A stretch of DNA of 64,000 nucleotides, taken from Candidatus Villigracilis vicinus. Lineage in GTDB: Bacteria > Chloroflexota > Anaerolineae > Anaerolineales > Villigracilaceae. A program made the position numbers and the translations under genes. Position 1 is the stretch's first letter, and each line of letters begins with the position of its first letter. The notes under the pieces were generated by a model. The model was not told where the DNA came from. It saw only the letters and a program-made list of their open reading frames with translations, and ran no database searches. Below are positions 44,600 to 53,300 of this stretch, piece by piece. The DNA lies in NCBI GenBank assembly GCA_016721315.1, contig JADKIL010000021.1, positions 248,001 to 312,000 on the forward strand, in the 5' to 3' direction.

Positions 44600-45442
44600 T
44601 TATGTCCGCGCCGCAGCCAACACATACTCGATCATTTTCTGCGGAATGTTCACGCCGGTGGTCGTGATGCTATTACGGAATTCCATGGTGTGATTGATCT
44701 CGTTGATCGTAAAACCGTCTTCATCTTCGAAAAGGTCAAGTGCTAATAAGCCGCCGCCCACTGCGCGCGCCGCACGTTGACACAAGTCCGCGATCTCGGG
44801 CGTGACCGGGCAATTGGTCGCCACACCGCCGCGTGCGGTGTTCGTGATCCAATTCTCCGATGAGCGATAGATGGCAGCAATGCATTCCTCGCCCACCACA
44901 AAGGCGCGGATATCGCGCCCGGGTTTATGGATGTATTCCTGAATATAAAAGACCTGATGATTAACTCCCAGTGTGGCTTTGTGCTCGATCAAAGATTCCG
45001 CCATGTGACGATTGTCAACTTTTGCCAGCAGCCGCCCCCATGACCCGACCACCGGCTTGAGCACACAGGGATAGCCCATCGCCTCGACCGCCTGTAGAGC
45101 TGATTCTTCATCAAAAGCCATAAACACTCTGGGAGTTGGGATGCCGTTCTTTGCCAGCAGTTGACTGGTGACATATTTATCTCCGCAGCGCTCCGCCACC
45201 AATGATGAGTTCACAACAGGGATGCCATGCGCTTCGAAGATGCGTGAGATATACAGTCCACGCGAATACGAGATGGAGCGCTCAAAGAGCACATCCACTT
45301 GTTCGGGCGCCTGGTGAATGTCGAAATAGTGGTCACCATCATTGATGCGAACCACTTCAACATCCGGTTGTTTTTCAAATTCATCCAAAAGATATTTTTC
45401 TTCCGCGCGCAGGCGGGTGTATAAAAATCCGATTCGGGTCAC
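44600..45442 (-). CDS. lysX: LysX: alpha-aminoadipate--LysW ligase (ATP-grasp)
   Basis: The 280-residue ATP-grasp enzyme has the ATP-binding segment GYPCVLKPVVGSWGRLL near 123-139, YIQEYIHKPGRDIRAFVVG near 173, and FTINEINHTMEFRNS near 252, which fits LysX rather than RimK. LysX joins alpha-aminoadipate to the carrier LysW in LysW-dependent lysine synthesis. It is the last gene of the minus-strand lysine run, separated from homoisocitrate dehydrogenase by a palindromic repeat. No LysW gene is visible in the window. A glutamate-specific ArgX or bifunctional enzyme cannot be excluded. Confidence 0.88.
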   Translation of the reverse strand: MTRIGFLYTRLRAEEKYLLDEFEKQPDVEVVRINDGDHYFDIHQAPEQVDVLFERSISYSRGLYISRIFEAHGIPVVNSSLVAERCGDKYVTSQLLAKNGIPTPRVFMAFDEESALQAVEAMGYPCVLKPVVGSWGRLLAKVDNRHMAESLIEHKATLGVNHQVFYIQEYIHKPGRDIRAFVVGEECIAAIYRSSENWITNTARGGVATNCPVTPEIADLCQRAARAVGGGLLALDLFEDEDGFTINEINHTMEFRNSITTTGVNIPQKMIEYVLAAART

Positions 45443-45465
45443 AACAACACTCCTTTTGATTGTCT

Positions 45466-45528
45466 CCCTGAGCGATAGCGAAGGGTCTCTTAGACTATCG
45501 TAGAGATGCTTCGCTATCGCTCAGCATG
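45466..45528 (-). repeat. Palindromic repeat: 16-bp arms CTGAGCGATAGCGAAG
   Basis: CTGAGCGATAGCGAAG and its exact complement lie about 25 bases apart; inside is a GGTCTCT/AGAGAT pair. The GTCTCCCTGAGCGATAGCGAAGG form is typical of dispersed palindromic elements in Chloroflexota genomes. It lies between lysX and the upstream dehydrogenase gene. Confidence 0.75.
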
Positions 45529-45534
45529 ACAAAA

Positions 45535-46536
45535 TTAAATTTTCTCAATCACTTTCTCAGTCACCTGATTGGTTGTCAACTCTCCACTCAGATCTGGTGT
45601 GGACTCGCCATTTAAAATACAGGCATTCACAGCATTCCTCAAACGTTGAGCCGATTCAACTTCATTCAAATAATCCAGCATCATGGCCGTGGCAAGGAAC
45701 ATGGCAACAGGGTTGGCTTTGCCCGTCCCCATCAGAGGTGGTGCGCTGCCATGTACCGGCTCAAAGACTGCCGCCTCCGCACCAATATTGCCGGATGCTG
45801 CCACACCGAGTCCGCCTACGAACATGCAGGCTTCGTCACTGAGAATATCGCCAAATAAATTTGTGGTAACGACGACCTCAAATTGCTCCGGCGCACGGAC
45901 AAGTTCCATCGCGCATGTGTCGACTAACATTTCTTTCAACTCGATGTCTTGATACTCCTTTGCGATCTCAAAAGTGACACTGCGAAAGAGTCCGCAGGTT
46001 TGACGTAGGACATTGGCTTTGTGAACCACATGCACAGACTTTCGATTTGTTTGCCGTGCCATATCAAAGGCTTTGCGAATGATCCGTTCTGAACCTTTGC
46101 GAGTGATGACACGTTCAGTGATGGCGCGATCGCCGTCGTCTTCGAGACGTTCAATGCCGGAATACAATCCCTCCGTGTTTTCGCGAACGATGAGAATATC
46201 GATATTCGGGCGCGAAGACTCGTGTGGAATAGAGCGGGTTGGGCGCAAGTTGGCATACAAATCAAGAGATTGGCGCATGCGCACAACAGGGGAAAAATAA
46301 TTTGGGATGGCTGGCGGCGTGGTCACGGCACCGAAGAGAGTGGCATCAGCGTGGCGAATGGCTTGAAGTGTTGAATCAGGCAAGGGTGAGCCTGAGCGTT
46401 GAAATTCCTCAAAGCCGATGCCAGATTCAGCGAAATCCAATTCCAATGGCAGCGCGGTCAACACGTCCTTCGCACAAGCGATCACTTCGGGACCGATGCC
46501 ATCACCGGGGAGTAAACAGATTTTGTAACTCATCAT
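45535..46536 (-). CDS. Homoisocitrate dehydrogenase (isocitrate/isopropylmalate dehydrogenase family)
   Basis: The 333-residue protein has LLPGDGIGPEVI near 8-19, RQSLDLYANLRPTRSIP near 88-104 and VRENTEGLYSG near 118-128. The metal site lies in TTNLFGDILSDEA near 219-231 and VFEPVHGSAP near 261-270. The RxxxDLYANLRP segment fits homoisocitrate/isopropylmalate enzymes; placement between homoaconitase and lysX genes makes homoisocitrate the likely substrate. It makes alpha-ketoadipate with NAD+. It starts 3 bases after the homoaconitase small-subunit gene. Confidence 0.85.
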   Translation of the reverse strand: MMSYKICLLPGDGIGPEVIACAKDVLTALPLELDFAESGIGFEEFQRSGSPLPDSTLQAIRHADATLFGAVTTPPAIPNYFSPVVRMRQSLDLYANLRPTRSIPHESSRPNIDILIVRENTEGLYSGIERLEDDGDRAITERVITRKGSERIIRKAFDMARQTNRKSVHVVHKANVLRQTCGLFRSVTFEIAKEYQDIELKEMLVDTCAMELVRAPEQFEVVVTTNLFGDILSDEACMFVGGLGVAASGNIGAEAAVFEPVHGSAPPLMGTGKANPVAMFLATAMMLDYLNEVESAQRLRNAVNACILNGESTPDLSGELTTNQVTEKVIEKI

Positions 46537-46539
46537 TCA

Positions 46540-47046
46540 TCATTCCGCATTCATCATTAGCTCTTGAATATCGTGTTGTTTTAGAAAGTTGACGATGCCG
46601 CCCGCGTCCGCGATCTTCAAAACAAAATCAGGCAGGGGTTGCGCTTGAAAGTGATTCCCGGTTGTGCGATTAAAGATCTCGCCGGTAGCAAGGTTGACAT
46701 CGACATCATCTCCTTCGGTAATGTCCACCACGGCTTCGGGGCATTCAAGGATGGGCAGACCGATATTGATGGCATTCCGAAAGAAGATGCGCGCAAAAGA
46801 CGGGGCAATAATGCACTTGGCTTGCGAGCCTTTGATGGCGATCGGGGCATGCTCGCGTGAAGAACCGCAGCCAAAGTTTTGTCCGCCGACAATGATGTCG
46901 CCGGGTTGAGCAGATCTTGAATATTCAGGCTTCACTTCGCAAAAAACATTCTTTGCAAGCTCCACCGGGTCGATCGTGATGTTGTACCGACCGGGAATGA
47001 TCTCGTCGGTATTCATGTTCTCTCCGAACGTCCAGACTCTAGACAT
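46540..47046 (-). CDS. lysU: Homoaconitase small subunit (LeuD-like swivel domain)
   Basis: The 168-residue protein is an aconitase swivel domain: NMNTDEIIPGRYNITID near 10-26, GGQNFGCGSSREHAP near 54-68, and FARIFFRNAINIGLP near 82-96. The RYNIT substrate-specificity loop differs from the YLLT-like loop of isopropylmalate isomerases, consistent with homocitrate or homoaconitate as substrate. It forms a heterodimer with the large subunit encoded 10 bases upstream. Confidence 0.85.
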   Translation of the reverse strand: MSRVWTFGENMNTDEIIPGRYNITIDPVELAKNVFCEVKPEYSRSAQPGDIIVGGQNFGCGSSREHAPIAIKGSQAKCIIAPSFARIFFRNAINIGLPILECPEAVVDITEGDDVDVNLATGEIFNRTTGNHFQAQPLPDFVLKIADAGGIVNFLKQHDIQELMMNAE

Positions 47047-47056
47047 GATGTACTCC

Positions 47057-48316
47057 TTATGAAATGGTTTCCAGAATATTGCGCGGGTCAGTGATTCGAC
47101 CTGTTAATGCGGATACAGCAGCAGTTGCCGGGCTTGCCAGATAAATCTCTGATAACGGACTGCCCATGCGCCCGACAAAATTACGGTTCATGGTCGTAAG
47201 CGCCCGGTCACCAGGGGCAAGCACACCGCCGTGACGCCCAATGCATGCGCCGCAGCCGGTACCGGTCACAGTGCAGCCTGCATCCATGAATATCTCGATC
47301 AAACCGTTGCGCAGCGCTTTCTTGTAAATCCGCGCACTGGCTGGCGTAACCACTACTCGTGTTTGTGGATGAACTTTTTTACCCCTTAAGATCTCTGCAG
47401 CGATCTCAAGATCTTCGTAACGAGCATTAGTGCAAGTGCCGATATAAACCTGATGGATCTCAAGTCCTTCCACGTCAGGCAGCGCCTTAACATTGTCCAC
47501 ATCAGGGTGGCATGCCACTTGCGGAACCAGTGTGGACACATCGATCTCAAGGACACGCTCATAACTCGGGTTGACCGGAACAATGCGCTCAAAATTTCCT
47601 TTCGCTGGTGTCTCTTCCTGCAAATAACGGATCGTCTCATCATCCGCTGCGATCAAGCCACACTTTGCGCCGATCTCCGTGGACATGTTCGGGAAGATGA
47701 TGCGTTCGTGCATGGGCAGGTTGTCGATGTATTCGCCGCCAAATTCCACTGAACGATAGGTGCCACCGTCCATGCCGAGCAGACCCGCAATATGGATCAT
47801 CACATCCTTGGCATACACACCCGATTGGGTCTGCCCGCACAATTCCACTCGGATGGTCTCCGGCACTTTGAACCAACATTTTCCTGTGACCCATGCCACA
47901 CCGATCTCCGTAGAACCAAGCCCCGTGCCGAATGCGCCAAGTGCGCCATAGGTATTCGAGTGCGAGTCCGCGCCGATGATGATGGAACCGGGTGTGACAA
48001 AACCTTCTTCGATCATCACTTGATGACAGACGCCCTGTTGAAAGAGATAGGGCAATTCCTGTTCTTTCACAAAGTCCATGATCTTGCGATGGTTCTCAGC
48101 CGCCAGAATATTCGGCGCCGGGTAGGCATGATCGAGATGCAGAACGATCTTGTTCTTGTCGAAGATCGGCTTGCCGATATCTCGAAATGTCTTAATGGCT
48201 AATGGCGTGGTGTTATCGTGGCTCATGATGTAATCCACATCCAACAACAGAATTTCACCTGCGTGGACTTGTTTGCCCGCTTTGCGGGAAAAGATTTCTT
48301 CGATCAGTGTGCCCAT
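47057..48316 (-). CDS. lysT: Homoaconitase large subunit (aconitase family, 4Fe-4S)
   Basis: The 419-residue protein has the aconitase catalytic fold: IIGADSHSNTYGALGAFGTG near 112-131, YIGTCTNARYEDL near 290-302 (first cluster Cys) and TGTGCGACIGRHGGVL near 350-365 (the other two cluster Cys). It converts homocitrate to homoisocitrate with the small subunit. The start at 48316 is supported by AGGAGA upstream. The gene follows homocitrate synthase by about 40 bases, a gap that holds the hairpin at 48334-48360. Confidence 0.88.
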   Translation of the reverse strand: MGTLIEEIFSRKAGKQVHAGEILLLDVDYIMSHDNTTPLAIKTFRDIGKPIFDKNKIVLHLDHAYPAPNILAAENHRKIMDFVKEQELPYLFQQGVCHQVMIEEGFVTPGSIIIGADSHSNTYGALGAFGTGLGSTEIGVAWVTGKCWFKVPETIRVELCGQTQSGVYAKDVMIHIAGLLGMDGGTYRSVEFGGEYIDNLPMHERIIFPNMSTEIGAKCGLIAADDETIRYLQEETPAKGNFERIVPVNPSYERVLEIDVSTLVPQVACHPDVDNVKALPDVEGLEIHQVYIGTCTNARYEDLEIAAEILRGKKVHPQTRVVVTPASARIYKKALRNGLIEIFMDAGCTVTGTGCGACIGRHGGVLAPGDRALTTMNRNFVGRMGSPLSEIYLASPATAAVSALTGRITDPRNILETIS

Positions 48317-48333
48317 AAATTCTCCTTTGTGAT

Positions 48334-48360
48334 GTAGGGCGACTCGCGAGTCGCCCTTAC
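48334..48360 (-). repeat. Hairpin with GCGACT/AGTCGC core
   Basis: TAGGGCGACT and AGTCGCCCTTA flank a CGCG loop, with one bulged base. The core is shared with the hairpin at 15847-15877. It lies between homocitrate synthase and homoaconitase genes and covers the stop codon of the former. Confidence 0.65.
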
Positions 48361-49739
48361 TTGTTGTTTCCGTTATATTTTTTCAACACCATGCGCGTCT
48401 CTGTCCGCTTTATGCCAGGGACGGTGCGAATCTCTTCGATCAAATTATTCAACGCCATCATGTTCTCTGCATTCGCAAAAGCGCTGATATCGTAATCACC
48501 GGTCACTTCGTAGATATTCGAGACGTTCGAAAAGCTGCGTAAACGCCGCACCACCGAAGATGTGTACACATGCGACTCGACTTCAAGCATGAGCATGGCG
48601 TTGATGTCGTGCGGGATCACATCCATCTCGCGCCCGGTCACCTGTTCGGCGATCTCTAAAATATCGGCATCGAATAGCTGTTTGCGTTGGTCACCAATAT
48701 TCTTGATGCGTGTCACGATGACTTCCAATTCTGCCAAGCTGACTTCGATGCCGTACTCTTCCAACCTAGCCGCCACAGCGGATTTGCCCGTATATTTGTC
48801 GATGACGATCTTGCGCTCACGCCCCAGCATGGACGGGTCGAATGGCTCATAGGTTTTGGGGTTTTTGAGAATGCCATTGGTGTGGACTCCGCTTTTATGG
48901 CTGAACGCGTTCTGCCCGGTGATGGGCTTATTCGGCGCAAGCAAAAAGCCAGAGACTTTTTCAAGATAGCTCGATAACTCCACCAATGGGCGCAGATCAT
49001 ATTTCTGCGTGCCTTCAAGGTTGTGAAAAGCGAGGATGGTTTCTGCCAGGTCTGGAATGCCAACTCTTTCCCCCAATCCGTTCACCGTGGTGTGGACGCA
49101 ATTGGCGCCAGCACGAATCCCTGCCATGGCATTGGCGAGTGCCAGTCCATAATCGTTGTGGCAGTGCAGGTCGATCTTGCATGGCAGGAGACGCGCCCGC
49201 AGGGTTTGAATCCGCTCGAAGAGGACGTGTGGCTGCATGATTCCCAGCGTGTCGGCAAAGCTGATTCGGTCCGCACCGGCTTGGATGGCGGTATTACACA
49301 CTTGCACAAGAAATTCAAAGTCAGTCCGGGTTGCGTCTTCGGGCGTGTAGCGGACTTTTAGCCCTAAGCTTTTGGCATAACTCACATGCTCACGGATGAT
49401 CTCCAAGGCTTCGCTCTCGGTCTTGTGCAATTTCGAGTCGAGATGGATCTTGGAAGTGGCGTAAAAGATCGCAACACGATTTGCGCCGCAGGCTTTGGCA
49501 CGGTCAATGCCTGAGCGTGTGGCAGTGCTATGGGCGACCACTTCCGCTCGAAGTCGGAAAGAGGCGATGCGTTCGATCGCTTTGGAAACGTTCGGCGAAA
49601 CAGACGGATCCCCCGCTTCGATCATATCCACACCGACAGCATCCAAACGCTTGGCGATCTCTATCTTTTCATCAACTGTAAAATTGACATAAGGTGTTTG
49701 CTCACCTTCACGCAATGTTGTATCTAAAATTTCAAGCAT
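48357..49739 (-). CDS. Homocitrate synthase with C-terminal Lrp/AsnC-type regulatory domain
   Basis: The 460-residue protein has the HMGL-like barrel: DTTLREGEQTP near 5-15 (catalytic Arg), FADTLGIMQP near 165, DLHCHNDYGLALANAMAG near 191 (metal His pair) and NGLGERVGIPDLA near 219. The last 80 residues form a RAM/Lrp ligand-binding domain (MLMLEVESHVYTSSVVRRL, VTGDYDISAFANAENM), as in archaeal homocitrate synthases, which may give lysine feedback. It condenses 2-oxoglutarate and acetyl-CoA, the first step of lysine synthesis through aminoadipate. The ATG at 49739 has AAGGAG upstream; an in-frame start at 49760 lacks support. Confidence 0.88.
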   Translation of the reverse strand: MLEILDTTLREGEQTPYVNFTVDEKIEIAKRLDAVGVDMIEAGDPSVSPNVSKAIERIASFRLRAEVVAHSTATRSGIDRAKACGANRVAIFYATSKIHLDSKLHKTESEALEIIREHVSYAKSLGLKVRYTPEDATRTDFEFLVQVCNTAIQAGADRISFADTLGIMQPHVLFERIQTLRARLLPCKIDLHCHNDYGLALANAMAGIRAGANCVHTTVNGLGERVGIPDLAETILAFHNLEGTQKYDLRPLVELSSYLEKVSGFLLAPNKPITGQNAFSHKSGVHTNGILKNPKTYEPFDPSMLGRERKIVIDKYTGKSAVAARLEEYGIEVSLAELEVIVTRIKNIGDQRKQLFDADILEIAEQVTGREMDVIPHDINAMLMLEVESHVYTSSVVRRLRSFSNVSNIYEVTGDYDISAFANAENMMALNNLIEEIRTVPGIKRTETRMVLKKYNGNNK

Positions 49740-49753
49740 ACATTCTCCTTTTT

Positions 49754-49879
49754 CCGTCATTGCCTGTACCGTGCGCAGGCACGCGTGCGAGCCGCCGCTC
49801 TTGTACTTGGCGGCGAAGCAATCTCATCGCAATGCTGAGATTGCTTCGGGCAAAACCAAGAACGCCCTCGCAATGACGA
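49754..49879 (-). repeat. Composite palindromic repeat (GTCATTGC ... GCAATGAC type)
   Basis: The outer arms CGTCATTGC and GCAATGACG enclose a GAAGCAATCTCA...TGAGATTGCTTC hairpin (49814-49848). This GTCATTGCGAG / GAAGCAATCTC family is a common dispersed element in bacterial genomes of this kind. It sits in the 5' region of homocitrate synthase. Confidence 0.75.
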
Positions 49880-49894
49880 TGAACAAAATTAAAC

Positions 49895-49928
49895 AAAAAA
49901 AAACGCCACCCGTTACCGGGTGGCGTTT
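49895..49928 (-). terminator. Intrinsic terminator on the minus strand
   Basis: A 12-bp perfect stem (AAACGCCACCCG, loop TTAC) has an A-run on its left side, i.e. a T-tract on the minus strand. It lies about 155 bases before the homocitrate synthase start and about 190 bases after a minus-strand promoter, so it ends a short transcript or acts as an attenuator. Confidence 0.85.
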
Positions 49929-50109
49929 GGATACATAAACAGGGATAAGCGACTATAACAGCGCTATGCACAGCATAACTATACGTTGATACTTTTCATT
50001 TTCCTGTTCGACCAAAAACAGCCCAGATCCGGCAACGGCAGTTGCTGAATTGGGCTTGCGCTTAGCTTTAGCCTCCATGAGGATGCTTGCGTGGTCTCTG
50101 AACATATTG
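49929..50109 (-). ncRNA. Candidate attenuator leader or small RNA upstream of homocitrate synthase
   Basis: From the predicted start near 50109 to the terminator is about 215 bases including the hairpin. The region holds a possible 50-codon frame (ATG 50105, stop near 49953) whose end, RIVMLCIALL, is rich in branched-chain codons and whose middle, EAKAKRKP, is rich in Lys/Arg. No Shine-Dalgarno precedes it and the ATG would lie about 5 bases from the transcript start. I cannot match a known riboswitch. It is therefore either a leader peptide/attenuator, a small RNA or a small gene. Confidence 0.4.
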
Positions 50110-50115
50110 GGCGCT

Positions 50116-50143
50116 ATTCTACTCGCTGTAGAAAATATGTCAA
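50116..50143 (-). promoter_or_regulatory. Strong sigma-70-type promoter facing the lysine genes
   Basis: On the minus strand a perfect TTGACA (50143-50138) is 16 bases from TAGAAT (50121-50116). Transcription would start near 50109 and run toward homocitrate synthase. Between 50144 and 50287 I see no gene or other clear signal. Confidence 0.7.
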
Positions 50144-50287
50144 TGATTTTGTGGGTGATCTTTTGAAATTCATGAAGCAATAAAAATATATCAAGATGTG
50201 ATTCTCGCAAGAATAAAATTCATTCTCCATCGTGAAACTGCAAAAACCCTCACATGGATTCAAAAGCCTTCAAATCACAGTAAATCA

Positions 50288-50296
50288 ATGGGTAAT
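50288..50296 (+). promoter_or_regulatory. Upstream half-site of the nitrogen motif before gltB
   Basis: ATGGGTAAT resembles the right half (GGGTARTAG) of the 18-bp motif at 50309-50326, 28 bases upstream of its equivalent part. Confidence 0.4.
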
Positions 50297-50308
50297 CTTT
50301 TCTAACAG

Positions 50309-50326
50309 TACCCGTATGGGTAGTAG
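50309..50326 (+). promoter_or_regulatory. Candidate nitrogen-regulon operator upstream of gltB
   Basis: TACCCGTATGGGTAGTAG has a TACCC-N4-GGGTA palindrome. Closely related 18-mers precede the ArsB/NhaD-type gene (55266-55283) and glnA (58407-58424). Its end is 63 bases before the gltB ATG. Confidence 0.6.
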
Positions 50327-50389
50327 CAATTCATCTCAAGAATCATACGATGGACTGAATTAAGAATCCCAATTCAACGAGGTGAAGTT

Positions 50390-53300
50390 ATGGATAAGGA
50401 GCCTTTTCAGCAAAGGTCATTCAACTGGTTAACATCGCAAGATGTAAAGAGTTGGCTCGACGAACGTGATGCATGTGCATTAGTGGCTGCGGTTCGTAAA
50501 GATGGCGTAGCGACTCACGGGAATCTCAAACGGGCGTTAGCTGCATTGAGCATTATGGGACATCGCGCCGGGGAAGTGAATGGCGAAGGCGATGGTGTGG
50601 GGGTTATGACGGATATTCCACGTATTTTATGGTCGCACGCATTGGAACAGGAAGGCAAACCCGGCTGGCTGGCTGAAGATCGCCGTTTTTTTGTAGGGCA
50701 CTTAATGATCCCCAATACAGAAACGGATCTTGCTGCCGCAAAAGAAAAAGTATTATTGCTCTTCAAAGGTAAGGGCATTGACCTCTTGCTCGAACGCCCC
50801 ATGCTGACCCGTCCGCAGGCGTTGGGTAAAATGGCAAGGCAGCAAGTGCCGTATTTATGGCAGGTGGCAGGAGTGGTCAGCAATGGTCCGCTGGAAAATG
50901 TAGAACGGACTCTCTTCAGCCTTGCGTTGGAGATCGAAAAGAATACAGATGTTTCCATCGCTTCTCTTTCGAGCAATGTCGTCGTTTATAAAGTTCGAGG
51001 CTCCAGCGAAACGCTTTATCAGTATTATCCCGACCTTCGCAACCCAGCCTTCACGACTGCCATCACGATCGGACATGCACGCTACTCCACAAATACCGCC
51101 ACCAGTTTTGAACGCGTACAGCCGTTTAGTCTGCTCGGTCACAACGGCGAGATCAACACCATTGCCCGCCTGCGCGAGCAATCGCAAATGCTCGGCGTAG
51201 ACTTACCCGTAGGTGGCAGCGACTCACAAGACCTCGACCGTTTGCTTTCTACGCTTATCCATCACTATCATTTCTCGCTCACCGAAGCGATGGAACTCGC
51301 CTTCCCGCCCATCCTCACCGAGGTGGAAAAACTCCCGCCCGAACTGCAAACCATTTACAAATATTATCGCCAGGCGCTCGGTCCGTTCGCGCAAGGTCCG
51401 GCGGGCATCATCTCACGTTTTGGCGATGAATGTGTCTTCAGCGTCGATGCGCTAGGTCTGCGTCCGCTTTGGTTCGGCGACACCGAGAAAGAATATTTCT
51501 TCTCCAGCGAAAAAGGTGTCTATCACCTCGACACCATGCAAACCGACCCTATCCCACTTTCGCCCGGCGAAAAGATGCGTCTGCGCATTCACCGCGAACG
51601 CAACGTGGAAGTTTTCGACTACCCCGCCATTCAACAACGCATGTTGAAATTGACGACGCGCCGATTCGGCTCGCTTGAAACGCTGAATAAAAGACTCACA
51701 CACATTGCAAACGAAGTCACTGCGCCTCTTTCCCCGCCGACAACTGTTCCCGCTCTCGACAATCGACTCTCCGCCTTTGGCTGGGGGCGCGAAGACCGCG
51801 AATGGGTGCAGGAACTCGCGAACAATGGCAGCGACCCCATCGGCTCGCTCGGCTATGACGGTCCGCTCGCACCGCTTTCATCAGAACGCCAAAATATCGC
51901 GGACTATTTCAAAGAAGCGGTTGCGGTCGTTACCAACCCCGCCATTGACCGCGAACGCGAAGCCGAACATTTCTCCACGCAGGTGGTTATCGGCTCGCGC
52001 CCGCCTCTGCTCCCCAATCAACTCGACGACGATGTGACCTTCACCCTCGAATCTCCCATCGTGTTGGATTACCCAATCACAGATGAAGGTTTGCTAGCAG
52101 AAATCGCATCCACGCAAGGCGGCATCACGCTCAATAACTTATTATCTCATTTCTCGCCTAAAGGCATCGCCCGCCTTTTAGCAATCACTTTTCCCGGCGA
52201 ATCGACTCCACAAGCCTTGGATCGCCTCGCCCAATCTGCCGTGGATGCGGCTCGCGGCGGCGCGCAACTCATCCTACTCGAAGACACCTATGCCTTTGAA
52301 AATGGTAACGGCTGGCTAGACCCAATCCTCGCCGTGGGCATCGTCGATAAAGCCCTGCGCAAGAGTTTCGCCGCCTACGAACCGCACGACCCACAACCGA
52401 CTCCACTCTCGCGCGATGACAAAGGCAAGATTGATTTCGGCTTGGTCTCCATCGCCGACTCGGTCAACCTTCGCCGACGTGCCGCCCTCGCCATTCGCAG
52501 CGGTGCGATCCGTCATTTGCATGACGTCATCCTGACCCTTGGCATGGGCGCGGATGTGGTCGTGCCGTACCTGCTCTTCGAAGCGGCATTCAAAGAGAAA
52601 ACCGAAGTTGTAGATGAGATCAAATCCAAATTGAAGAACACGCTCAAAGCCTTACGCTCCGGCATCGAGAAGACCACCAGCACCATGGGCATTCACGAAG
52701 CGCGCGGTTATGGACGTTTGTTCGCCAGCATCGGTCTCGGTGCAGAAGTCGCATCCGCGTTGGGCACGCCCAATCATGGCGGCTCGGCGAATGGCGGCTT
52801 GCAATGGGCAGACATCGATGCCGAGATCGAGAAGCGTGCCCAGTCGTATCACAGCGCCGGGCGCGGCGACCTTGCGCGCGTGAATCATTTTTATCCGAAA
52901 GTGTGGAAGGCGGCGGGAAAGCTCGGGAAGGGCGAAGCAGGCTCGGGTGAGTATGAGGCGCATGTCGAAAGCACAGCAAAAGCCAACCCGATATCACTGC
53001 GTCATATTTTGGAATTCCGCCCCAACGAGTCAGACATCCAAAAAGAAAAAGTGGATACGGGCATTACCTCGCACAGTTTGCCGTTCTTGATCGCATCGAT
53101 GTCCTTCGGCTCACAGGGTGAGATCGCCTATCGCGCCTATGCTGAAGCGGCGTTTCGTTTGAACATGCTTTCGGTGAACGGTGAAGGCGGCGAGATCCGC
53201 GACCTGCTCGGCAAGTATCCTTTCCATCGCGGCATTCAAATTGCGTCGGGTCGTTTCGGCATTACAGCAGAGACCATCAACTCGTCGAACCTGATCGAGA

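Noticed and set aside
49895..49928. T-box riboswitch reading of the hairpin near homocitrate synthase
   Set aside because: GGGTGGCG resembles part of the T-box, but it lies on the 3' arm of the terminator and the AGGGTGGNACCGCG motif and specifier loop are missing.
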